Source: CAJXMH01 sp964001305
Lineage (GTDB): Bacteria; Bacteroidota; Bacteroidia; Flavobacteriales_E; Vicingaceae
NCBI GenBank assembly: GCA_964001305.1
Contig: CAXFAI010000001.1
Span: 77,235-141,234 of the forward strand
Direction: 5' to 3'
DNA: 64,000 bases
Shown: piece after piece, positions 22,420 to 30,971 of the stretch
Layout of the letters: each line of letters starts with the position of its first letter
Position numbering within the stretch: position 1 is the first letter of the stretch
Made by a program: the position numbers and the translations under genes
The notes under the pieces: model-generated
What the model was told of the DNA's origin: nothing
The model's database searches: none
The model's input: the letters and a program-made list of their open reading frames with translations, nothing else

Positions 22420-25284
22420 ATGAGAAACTTTACATCAATTTTTATTACTCTATTTTTCATTTCCTCAAATTTAGTTGCACAAGTAGTAGTTAGTCAATTT
22501 CCTTATTTTGAGTCATTTGAGGGAGATTCAACCTTATGGAGTGGAGATGGACACTGGCAACTTGGCGAACCTGATGATTTCTATTTAAATTCTGCTAGTT
22601 CGGGAGATAATGCTTGGGTTACCAACCTAAGGTTTAATTATTTTGATAATTCTTATAGCGCTCTTGAGTCACCTTACTTTGATTTATCTACATTAACCTT
22701 ACCCTATATTTCTTTTCAGTTAAAAACTAGAACAGAATCAGGCTACGATGGATTAAGATTGCAATATACTACTAATGACAATTTTTGGTATAACCTTGAT
22801 CAATCAAGTTCTTCTGCTGCTGTTAGCAGAAATTATTCATCATTCTGGACAGGTAATAGTGGTACTGGATTTGTAAAAGTTTTATATTCATTAGAACAAC
22901 TTCCAATAAACCAGTCTATTAAATTTAGATTTTTGTTTGTTTCAGATGGCTCAATTAATGATGAAGGTGTGCTTATTGATGATATTTTGATATCTGATTT
23001 TGGCACTAGTAGACTTGATGTCTCTTCCTTGGTATTAAATTCTTTCTCAGACAATTGCACTGGTACAGAAAATTTAAGTTTACTTATTCAAAATAACTTT
23101 GAGAATACTATTTCAGGTAGCAGTTTAAGAGTAAAATATCAATCCGGATCAAGTAATATAGTTACCGAACAAATAAATACTACCAGTTTTTTTGGAAGAG
23201 ATTATCATGTACACCATTTTAACAACCTGCCTCAATCTGCAGGCCCGGTTACGGCTTGGGTTGAATTTCTTACTTCAAATCAAGATTTATCAAACGATAC
23301 TGTTAAAGGATATTTTAACAAAGTAGGATTAGACTTACGATTAAATGCTATTAACTCACCAACGAACTTAACTTCTTGTTTGCGACCAAATAGTGAATCA
23401 GTTAGCATTGAAGTAGAAAATTTGTACACTCAAAACATAGTGAATATTCCGGTTAAGTATCAGTTAAATAATGGGAATATTGTTTCTGAGACAATTAACT
23501 TAGTGCGTACCGGTTGTAGAGGATTTACACCAACAACTTTTTCTTTTAATAATCAAGTAGATATGTCTGCACTTGGGACACAAGTTTTAAAAGTATGGAT
23601 TGACTTACCTGCAGACCAGAATAAAAGTAATGATACGTTGGTTTTTACAACGACAAACAACCCTCCATTGCAACTTCCGTTTACTGAAGACTTTGAAAGT
23701 GGCCTCCCTATGAATATGAACAATGAATTTAGTCTGCCACCTAATTGGGAAAGTATTTCAAGTACTGGAATTGCTTGGGAAGTTAGAAACGAAATACCTA
23801 ATGTACCCCTTGGACCTAAGTATCCATACAATCATACGGGTAATTTTTTATATTTAAATGGTACTTATTCATCTAATGCAGCAATTCAAAGTGAATGTAT
23901 AACTATCCCTAACGATAGTAATTCATATGAACTCAGCTTCTTATATCACCAAGAGGGGTATATTCCCTTTACAAATAACAATTTGAGTATATTAATAAAT
24001 TCGGGAACAGGTGTTGGCTATAGAATGTTAAACAATTTGAATAGAGAAGACGCGTATCTAAAAGGAATTGTAAGTCTTGACAACTTGAAAGGCAATTCAA
24101 TTAGGCTTTATTTATTTTCAGACTTTAATACTACAACTAACAACATAGCCATAGATGATATTAGAATGTATAAGAAAAGTAAAACCGACCTTGTATTAAA
24201 TAGAATAAACAATTTAAATGGCAGCTCATGTGGTGTACAAAACGATAGTGCATTAAACTTAACCATATTAAATAATGGATTAGTTGCTGTAACTCAGGCA
24301 GAAATATGCTACACGGTTAACTTCGGCCCAGAAGTTTGTGAAACTATAGGTGGTGGTATAATAGACACAAATCAAACCGAGACATATAATTTAGCTAAAA
24401 AACTAAACTTGGAAATACCAGGAGAATATAAAATTGAAGCATACATAAAACATCCTGCTGATTCTACTCCTGAAAACGATACATTTAGAACTGTGTTTTA
24501 CAATAATGCAAAACACATTCCCTACATTGATCGTGTTTCTGATTCAACATACACTAAAAGAGAATGGGAAGACAATTCCAATAACAATTCCTTTTTCTGG
24601 AAATTAAATTCAGGGTTTACTCCAAGTACAGCCACAGGGCCTTCGTTTGACGCCGATTCTTCCAATGGTTTTTACTATTATACTGAAACAGAAAATTTTC
24701 CATTGTCCTCTTTAAGTGCAACTCTAGATTTTAAAGATTGTTTCGACTTTAGATTAGGCAATCCTCATTTTATAGAATATGAATACCATATGTATGGCGC
24801 AGATATAGACAGACTTTATTTACAAGCAATAACTGATACAGGAATTGTTCTAATTGACAGTTTAATTGGGTCACAGCAACAACAATTTAATGATCCCTGG
24901 AAAAAGCGATCAATTCCAAATACCTTTTTTGATAGTGCAATTGTATCTTTTCAGTTTGTAGCTATAAAAAAGAATACAGGTGACAAGAGTGATATTGCCA
25001 TTGATAACTTTGGAATTCGAGACACTACAGTTTCATTATCAGCAAATAATTTAAATAATCAACTAACTATCTATCCAAATCCAACAACTAAAATTTGGAA
25101 TATCAAAAGCTCTTTCAACTTTCAAAACAACTTATTTCAAGTATATAACCTAAAAGGACAATTGATTCAAGAAGGTGTTTTGAAGAAGCAAAATAATCAA
25201 ATTGACTTAAGCAACTCCCCTTCGGGAATCTATTTCTTACAAATAAATGAATTGGAAATTCGAGAGAAATTAATCAAGTATTGA
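22420..25284 (+). CDS. Large T9SS-secreted multidomain protein B
   Basis: A 954-residue protein with signal peptide (MRNFTSIFITLFFISSNLVAQ). It has jelly-roll modules of the MAM/choice-of-anchor J kind (PYFESFEGDSTLWSGDGHWQ, EDFESGLPMNMNN, AIDDIRMY, AIDNFGI) alternating with CARDB-like segments (DLVLNRINNLNGSSCGVQN). It ends in a T9SS type A sorting domain (IYPNPTTKIW, YNLKGQLIQEG, LSNSPSGIYFLQI). The body is clearly diverged from proteins A and C, but the sorting domain is almost the same as theirs. It lies 63 bp after protein A. No enzyme motif was seen. Confidence 0.83.
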   Translation: MRNFTSIFITLFFISSNLVAQVVVSQFPYFESFEGDSTLWSGDGHWQLGEPDDFYLNSASSGDNAWVTNLRFNYFDNSYSALESPYFDLSTLTLPYISFQLKTRTESGYDGLRLQYTTNDNFWYNLDQSSSSAAVSRNYSSFWTGNSGTGFVKVLYSLEQLPINQSIKFRFLFVSDGSINDEGVLIDDILISDFGTSRLDVSSLVLNSFSDNCTGTENLSLLIQNNFENTISGSSLRVKYQSGSSNIVTEQINTTSFFGRDYHVHHFNNLPQSAGPVTAWVEFLTSNQDLSNDTVKGYFNKVGLDLRLNAINSPTNLTSCLRPNSESVSIEVENLYTQNIVNIPVKYQLNNGNIVSETINLVRTGCRGFTPTTFSFNNQVDMSALGTQVLKVWIDLPADQNKSNDTLVFTTTNNPPLQLPFTEDFESGLPMNMNNEFSLPPNWESISSTGIAWEVRNEIPNVPLGPKYPYNHTGNFLYLNGTYSSNAAIQSECITIPNDSNSYELSFLYHQEGYIPFTNNNLSILINSGTGVGYRMLNNLNREDAYLKGIVSLDNLKGNSIRLYLFSDFNTTTNNIAIDDIRMYKKSKTDLVLNRINNLNGSSCGVQNDSALNLTILNNGLVAVTQAEICYTVNFGPEVCETIGGGIIDTNQTETYNLAKKLNLEIPGEYKIEAYIKHPADSTPENDTFRTVFYNNAKHIPYIDRVSDSTYTKREWEDNSNNNSFFWKLNSGFTPSTATGPSFDADSSNGFYYYTETENFPLSSLSATLDFKDCFDFRLGNPHFIEYEYHMYGADIDRLYLQAITDTGIVLIDSLIGSQQQQFNDPWKKRSIPNTFFDSAIVSFQFVAIKKNTGDKSDIAIDNFGIRDTTVSLSANNLNNQLTIYPNPTTKIWNIKSSFNFQNNLFQVYNLKGQLIQEGVLKKQNNQIDLSNSPSGIYFLQINELEIREKLIKY
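25153..25284 (+). repeat. T9SS sorting-domain coding repeat, copy 2
   Basis: The last 132 bp of protein B's gene, aligned without gaps to the copies at 22225-22356 and 28766-28897. Confidence 0.85.
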
Positions 25285-25408
25285 TTATAAGTACCTTAGT
25301 GCCAACACTAATTTAAATAAGTAAAATTTTAGCGTCTTTATTGGCAACCATTTAAAGTATTCGAAGTCTTAAAGAAGAAAACAATCTTTAATCGAAAATC
25401 GAATTCTT

Positions 25409-28400
25409 ATGAAATGCCTTAAATCTTTACTTGTAGTTTTAGCTTTAGTTAGTGGAAGCCTTCAATTGTCTGCTCAAAACTTTCTCATTAATGAAAACTT
25501 CAATCAAGGTTCTTTACCTATCGGTTGGCAAAATAGTGCTTTAAGTGGAACTCAAGGCTGGAGTTTTGGTATAGACGGTGCTACTGCCCATGGAAGCAAT
25601 CAAAACTTAGATGGCACTTCCTTTGCTTATTTTGATGATGATGCCTTAGGCCAATCTTCTGCAAATAACCATGCAGTATTGGTGAGCCCAAGTTTTGATA
25701 ATTCTGCACTTGTTGAAACCATTTTAGAGTTTGATTATAATTTTAGAGCTTTTAGCGCTATTTCAGATTCTTTTATGGTAGAAGTTTTTGATGGAAGTCA
25801 ATGGCAAATGGTTTTGTCAAGAACGACTGATGATTGTGGTAATTATCTTTCAAATACCTGCATGAATGGATTTCCTCACGCTCAAATAGACATCACTGCT
25901 TATAAAAATGTGAATTGTCAGGTCCGTTTTAGATACTTTGATGGCAACAACCCAAATGATTATGGTTGGTATGTTGGTATAGACAATGTTGAAATTTACG
26001 CCCCTTTTGCCAATGATATAGAGGTAACATCAATTCTTACACCTACTACAAGTTGTGGACTTAGCTCTTCTGAAAAAATTCAGGTAGAAATTGTTAATCT
26101 AGGAGCAAATACTTTAAATAGTTTTCCAATTGCCTTTGCCATAAATGGAACGGAAATAGCTACCGAAGTTCCAATTGCCAATTTAGCATATAAAGACACT
26201 TTAATTTATCAATTTATAAGCACGGCTAATCTTTCTCAAGCTGGTCAATATCAAATTACCGCTTATTCAAAACTACCGGGTGATGGTAATTTACATAATG
26301 ACACAAGCAGCAAAGTGGTTGAAAGTTTTCCACTTTATAATTTACCTTATAGCAATGATTTTGAAACAAGCACTCAAGATTGGATGGTAAGTGGCCAAAA
26401 TGCATCTTGGCAAAAAGGTATTCCAACTGCTGCTCCAATTAATTCGGCGGCTTCAGGCACTCAAGCTTGGGTTACTAATTTAAGTGGCTTTTATAACAAT
26501 GGTGAACATTCTTATTTAACATCTCCTTGTTTTGATTTTAGCAGTTTAACGGTTGATCCTATTGTGCGATTTGATTTGATCTATCAAACAGAAATCAACC
26601 ATGATTTTGCATGGTTGGAATATTCTACTGATAACGGTTTGAGTTGGACCAAAGTGTTAGCCAATTCTTTTGCAAGCAACTGGTACAATAATACCAACGC
26701 AATGGTTTGGGAAGGAAATTCAAATGGTTGGTTAGATGTAATTAATGTTATTCCAGGCCTAGCAGGACAATCTTCTGTGAAATTAAGGTTAGTCTTTAAT
26801 TCTGATTTGAGTGGTCCACAAAATGGTATTGGTTTTGATAATTTTAGGTTTTATGAACCAATTCAAACGGATATAGAGTTTGTAAAATCAATATCTCCAC
26901 AACTTGATTCTAGCCTGAATTGTCCATATGGAAGTGAAACTTTAATTCTTGGACAAATTAAAAACTATGGCAAGTCTGATACTTTTAACATTAGCTTTAA
27001 CTACCAAGTAAATAACAGTGCTATATTTAGCAGCAATCATAGAGTTTATTTGAACACCCTAGAAGAAAAGGTTATTGTTTCAGACTCAACATTTGATTTT
27101 GACCCGACCTCTAATTATCAATTTAAGTCTTGGGTTATAGAAGCTAACGATATCAATCCTTTTAACGACTCCATTGCCGGTACAATTCTTAACACATCAA
27201 CTAATGGTAGATTTTCTAACTTCCCTATTTATGAAGATTTTTCAAATTCCAGTTTAGGAACTATAAGCAATAACATAAGTTTCCAACCAACAAATAATAT
27301 AGTAACTACTTCCACTAAAGGATGGCAAATTTCTGATGGAATGGGTGTGAACCACAATCCAAATACTGCTCCATTAAACGGAATGAATGGAAGCAATTCA
27401 AATTTTGTTTATTTCGAAGCTTCGGGAACTGCCCTAGGTGAACAGTATTATCTAGAGAGTCCATGCCTTGTTCTACCTAAAGATAGTTCTGTAAAAATTT
27501 CCTTTGGCTATCATAAATATGGCAGTCAAATGGGTAATCTAAAATTAGAAATTTCTCAAAATGATGGTAATTGGACAACACTTGAAACGATACTAGGTCA
27601 AACACATACTTCTCGTAGTGCTCCGTGGTTATCAAGGACCGTTTCTTTAAGTCAATTTGCAGGACAAGTTGTTAAAATTAGGTTTACTGCTGTTTCAGGT
27701 GGAGGAACAGCGGGAGACATGGCAATTGATAACATAAGCATAAGAACAAGTGAAAGCTTTCATTTTATAATTTCTGACTTATCAAGTCCACAAGGAAGTT
27801 GTACATTAAGTGATTCTACTGAAATTGCAATTAATCTTGTCAATTTAGGGGATAGTACTTTGCTTGCTGACTCTGTAAACCTTTATTATCAGGTAAATAA
27901 TGGAGTAATTTTCAGTGAGAAACTTCAGGTTCCTATTCTAGGCTTATCAACTCAACAATTTACATTTGCTTCAAAAGCCGACATGTCTCAATTAGACCAG
28001 ACTCTTAAACTTAAAGTTTGGGCAGATTACCCTAACCTTAATTTGTACACTGATACTTTAGAAAAATATTTTAAAACATATAGTATTCAATATTTTGAAA
28101 ACTTTGAAGACTTTTCATTAGGTATCATCCAAAATTCAGTTGATACAAGCTGGACTTCACCAAATGCGTATTCTAATCCACAATGGGCAATTGCAGATAC
28201 TATAGTAAGCAATCTTTCAGGCCCAATCGTTGATCATACCTTTGGTACTACAGCAAGAGGAAAGTTTATTTATACAAATTCAACATTTCAAGGAGGTTAT
28301 GAATTAAACAGTCCTTGTATTGACTTAAGAAATACTTCACAAGCTGAATTAAACTTATGGATTAATAATTATGGAATTCAATCTGGGACTCAATTTCGCG

Positions 28401-28897
28401 TTGATATAGAAAATTATACATTTCAAGGCTCCAACCATGTTAACTCTTATTTATCTAATGCCATCATTCATCATGGGCCATATCAAAACAGCAATAATGC
28501 TCCATGGGCTTTAGAAAATATTGATTTATCTAGTTCTATTGGAAATAGGATTAAATTAAATTTTGAAATCTATACTATATATGTAGGTAATGTATTTGCC
28601 TTCGATGATATAAGTATTGTAGATTCTTCTTTAATTACTTCAATAAATCCAATTTCTCAAAATCAGTCTTGGAAGGTTGAGTTCTACCCCAACCCTTCAA
28701 AAGGTGTTTATTATTTTAAGAACAATGACCATTTGAAAGGAAATTCATATCAAATATTGGATATCAAAGGACAAATGATTCAAGAAGGTAACTTAAGAAA
28801 ACAGAACAATCAAATTGACTTAAGCGACTCCCCTGCCGGAATCTATTTCTTACAAATAAATGAATTGGGAATTCGAGAGAAATTAATCAAGTATTGA
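25409..28897 (+). CDS. Large T9SS-secreted multidomain protein C, paralogue of A
   Basis: 1162 residues with signal peptide (residues 1-22, ends QLSAQ). The first ~500 residues follow protein A almost module by module: NENFNQGSLPIGWQN versus NEDFNQATLPSGWTN, DGTSFAYFDDDA in both, NDFETSTQDWMVSGQNASWQ versus the A equivalent. The later modules (EDFSNSSLGTISN, ENFEDFSLGIIQN) diverge more. It ends with a T9SS type A sorting domain (FYPNPSKGVYYFKN, LDIKGQMIQEG, LSDSPAGIYFLQI). It probably arose by tandem duplication of A around B. A surface role is expected; no catalytic residues were recognised. A 124-bp AT-rich gap precedes the gene. Confidence 0.85.
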   Translation: MKCLKSLLVVLALVSGSLQLSAQNFLINENFNQGSLPIGWQNSALSGTQGWSFGIDGATAHGSNQNLDGTSFAYFDDDALGQSSANNHAVLVSPSFDNSALVETILEFDYNFRAFSAISDSFMVEVFDGSQWQMVLSRTTDDCGNYLSNTCMNGFPHAQIDITAYKNVNCQVRFRYFDGNNPNDYGWYVGIDNVEIYAPFANDIEVTSILTPTTSCGLSSSEKIQVEIVNLGANTLNSFPIAFAINGTEIATEVPIANLAYKDTLIYQFISTANLSQAGQYQITAYSKLPGDGNLHNDTSSKVVESFPLYNLPYSNDFETSTQDWMVSGQNASWQKGIPTAAPINSAASGTQAWVTNLSGFYNNGEHSYLTSPCFDFSSLTVDPIVRFDLIYQTEINHDFAWLEYSTDNGLSWTKVLANSFASNWYNNTNAMVWEGNSNGWLDVINVIPGLAGQSSVKLRLVFNSDLSGPQNGIGFDNFRFYEPIQTDIEFVKSISPQLDSSLNCPYGSETLILGQIKNYGKSDTFNISFNYQVNNSAIFSSNHRVYLNTLEEKVIVSDSTFDFDPTSNYQFKSWVIEANDINPFNDSIAGTILNTSTNGRFSNFPIYEDFSNSSLGTISNNISFQPTNNIVTTSTKGWQISDGMGVNHNPNTAPLNGMNGSNSNFVYFEASGTALGEQYYLESPCLVLPKDSSVKISFGYHKYGSQMGNLKLEISQNDGNWTTLETILGQTHTSRSAPWLSRTVSLSQFAGQVVKIRFTAVSGGGTAGDMAIDNISIRTSESFHFIISDLSSPQGSCTLSDSTEIAINLVNLGDSTLLADSVNLYYQVNNGVIFSEKLQVPILGLSTQQFTFASKADMSQLDQTLKLKVWADYPNLNLYTDTLEKYFKTYSIQYFENFEDFSLGIIQNSVDTSWTSPNAYSNPQWAIADTIVSNLSGPIVDHTFGTTARGKFIYTNSTFQGGYELNSPCIDLRNTSQAELNLWINNYGIQSGTQFRVDIENYTFQGSNHVNSYLSNAIIHHGPYQNSNNAPWALENIDLSSSIGNRIKLNFEIYTIYVGNVFAFDDISIVDSSLITSINPISQNQSWKVEFYPNPSKGVYYFKNNDHLKGNSYQILDIKGQMIQEGNLRKQNNQIDLSDSPAGIYFLQINELGIREKLIKY
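28766..28897 (+). repeat. T9SS sorting-domain coding repeat, copy 3
   Basis: The last 132 bp of protein C's gene, aligned without gaps to the copies at 22225-22356 and 25153-25284. Confidence 0.85.
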
Positions 28898-28916
28898 TTT
28901 CGTAATTTAGGTGCAA

Positions 28917-30836
28917 ATGAAGCATCTAGTATTTATATTTTGGATTACATTTTTTTCAACTGAAGTATTGGCTCAGTTTCAAATTGACAAAATTATTTCA
29001 GTTGAAAAAAATCAAAATAAGAGAAGCTTAAAAAGTCCAACTGCACAAACGGGAACTAATATTGACATTGTTTATTATCGTTTAAATTTAAAACTCAACT
29101 CTTCAGTTAAAAAGGTAGATGGTAGCGTTTGTGTTTACTTCAGAGCTAAAACAAATAATGTAAGAACTATTAGTTTGAATCTTTCATCTCAACTTACTGT
29201 AGATTCAATTATCCAAAACAATACGCCTATTTTAACTCGCCATTCTAATGACTTGTTAAATTTTGATTTAATCTCCAATATAAATACAAACCAATTAGAC
29301 TCCGTAATTATTTATTATCATGGCATTCCGAATCCTGCAAACAATGGCTTTGGAACATTTACGGTAGATTCTTACAATGGGACTGATTCCGTTTTATGGA
29401 CTTTGTCTCAACCTTATGGAGCTTCGGCTTGGTGGCCCTGTAAAGAAGGCTTAAGAGATAAAGCGGACTCAGTTGAAGTTATTGTAACTAGTCCTTTAGG
29501 ACAAAAGGTAGCTTCAAATGGCTTACTTCTTCACATAGATTCTACCTTAAACAGTAACACCTATCACTGGAAAAGCACCTACCCCATTCCTGCTTACTTG
29601 ATCGCTGTAGCGGTATCGAATTACAACATTGTTGAAGATAAACAACCATTGGGGAATGATTCTATCTATTTTCAACATTTCCTCTATCCGAATGATCCAA
29701 ATTCAGTGAGAGCCTCTTTGCAAGAGACCTATCCATTCATGGTTCTTTTCGATTCCTTATTTGGGCCATATCCTTTTATAAAAGAAAAATACGGACATGC
29801 TTCTTGCAATTTTGGAGGAGGCATGGAACACCAAACTATGAGCTTTATGGGTAGCTATGGTGGTGAATTAAATGCACATGAGTTAGCCCACCAATGGTTT
29901 GGCAATAAAGTGACTTGCAATAGCTGGCAGGACATTTGGCTCAATGAAGGTTTTGCTACTTATCTTACATACTTAACCTATGAGTTTAATGTTGTGCATA
30001 ACAGTCTTTATACAAGAGCATACTTAAATGGTATGAGAAACGCTTCGTTTAATAATGTACATGGTTCAGTTCATGTTACAGACACTAATATTGTATCACA
30101 AATTTTCAATGCTATGACTTACCAAAAAGGTGCAGCAGTCCTACATATGCTTCGTTATTTGGTGGGAGATTCTAGCTTTTTTGCAGCGTGTAGAAACTAC
30201 TTAAATGATCCACAATTGGCCTATGGCTTTGCCTCTACTACTGATTTAAAAAATCACATGGAAGCATCTTCTGGAATGAATTTAACGGAGTTTTTTAATG
30301 ATTGGTTCTATGGGAAAGGATATCCTACCTATAATATTAATTGGAGTTATCAAGCAGGTTTATTTCAAATTAATTTCATTCAGTTTCAATCTCACCCGAG
30401 CTCTGTTCCCTATTTTGATATTCCAATTCCATTAAAGCTAGAAAATGCCAATTGGGACACCACTATTTACTTAAGTCCAAGCATCAATCAATCTTCATTT
30501 TCCATACCTATTTCTCAAAATGTAAAAGTGTTGACTTTTGACCCTGAGTTACAAATTCTTGCAAGGGTTGGAGTAATAACACATACGGATGAAATAATAG
30601 CAATACAATCAAAATCATTAACTGTTTATCCAAACCCGGCTTCAAATCACTTAACAGTTCAAATACCTAAAGAAGAGCTTTTAAAACATTTAACGGTATT
30701 TGATTCAAATGGAGACATCCTTTTAGAAAGTGAATTGAATGAGTTAAAAATTGAAGGCTTACCACAAGCCATTTATTTTCTGAAAATAGAAACAAATAGC
30801 TCCACCTACTATAGCAAGTTCATTAAGAAAGACTGA
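28917..30836 (+). CDS. M1-family metallo-aminopeptidase, T9SS-secreted
   Basis: About 639 residues. I choose ATG 28917 (MKHLVFIFWITFFSTEVLAQ signal peptide); a GTG 6 bp upstream is possible. The gluzincin zinc site is HELAHQWFGNKVT with the third ligand in WLNEGFATYL (near residues 320-345). The M1 exopeptidase motif appears as FGGGMEHQTMS in place of GAMEN. The N-terminal saddle domain (NIDIVYYRLNLKLNSSVKKV) is typical. The C-terminal ~70 residues are a T9SS sorting domain (VYPNPASNHLTVQI, PQAIYFLKIE) of a different sequence type from the three upstream proteins. It is exported to hydrolyse peptides. It starts 19 bp after protein C, so co-transcription is likely. Confidence 0.92.
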   Translation: MKHLVFIFWITFFSTEVLAQFQIDKIISVEKNQNKRSLKSPTAQTGTNIDIVYYRLNLKLNSSVKKVDGSVCVYFRAKTNNVRTISLNLSSQLTVDSIIQNNTPILTRHSNDLLNFDLISNINTNQLDSVIIYYHGIPNPANNGFGTFTVDSYNGTDSVLWTLSQPYGASAWWPCKEGLRDKADSVEVIVTSPLGQKVASNGLLLHIDSTLNSNTYHWKSTYPIPAYLIAVAVSNYNIVEDKQPLGNDSIYFQHFLYPNDPNSVRASLQETYPFMVLFDSLFGPYPFIKEKYGHASCNFGGGMEHQTMSFMGSYGGELNAHELAHQWFGNKVTCNSWQDIWLNEGFATYLTYLTYEFNVVHNSLYTRAYLNGMRNASFNNVHGSVHVTDTNIVSQIFNAMTYQKGAAVLHMLRYLVGDSSFFAACRNYLNDPQLAYGFASTTDLKNHMEASSGMNLTEFFNDWFYGKGYPTYNINWSYQAGLFQINFIQFQSHPSSVPYFDIPIPLKLENANWDTTIYLSPSINQSSFSIPISQNVKVLTFDPELQILARVGVITHTDEIIAIQSKSLTVYPNPASNHLTVQIPKEELLKHLTVFDSNGDILLESELNELKIEGLPQAIYFLKIETNSSTYYSKFIKKD

Positions 30837-30971
30837 CACATTGGCTTAATTTTTATAATATTGAGTAAACAAACTCTCTTTTTCTGCCATATTTGCTCAT
30901 TTATCATTTCTATTTCTGTTGGTTTATAAATTGTTGAACTGATTACGAAGTTTAATTTATAGATCAGAAAA

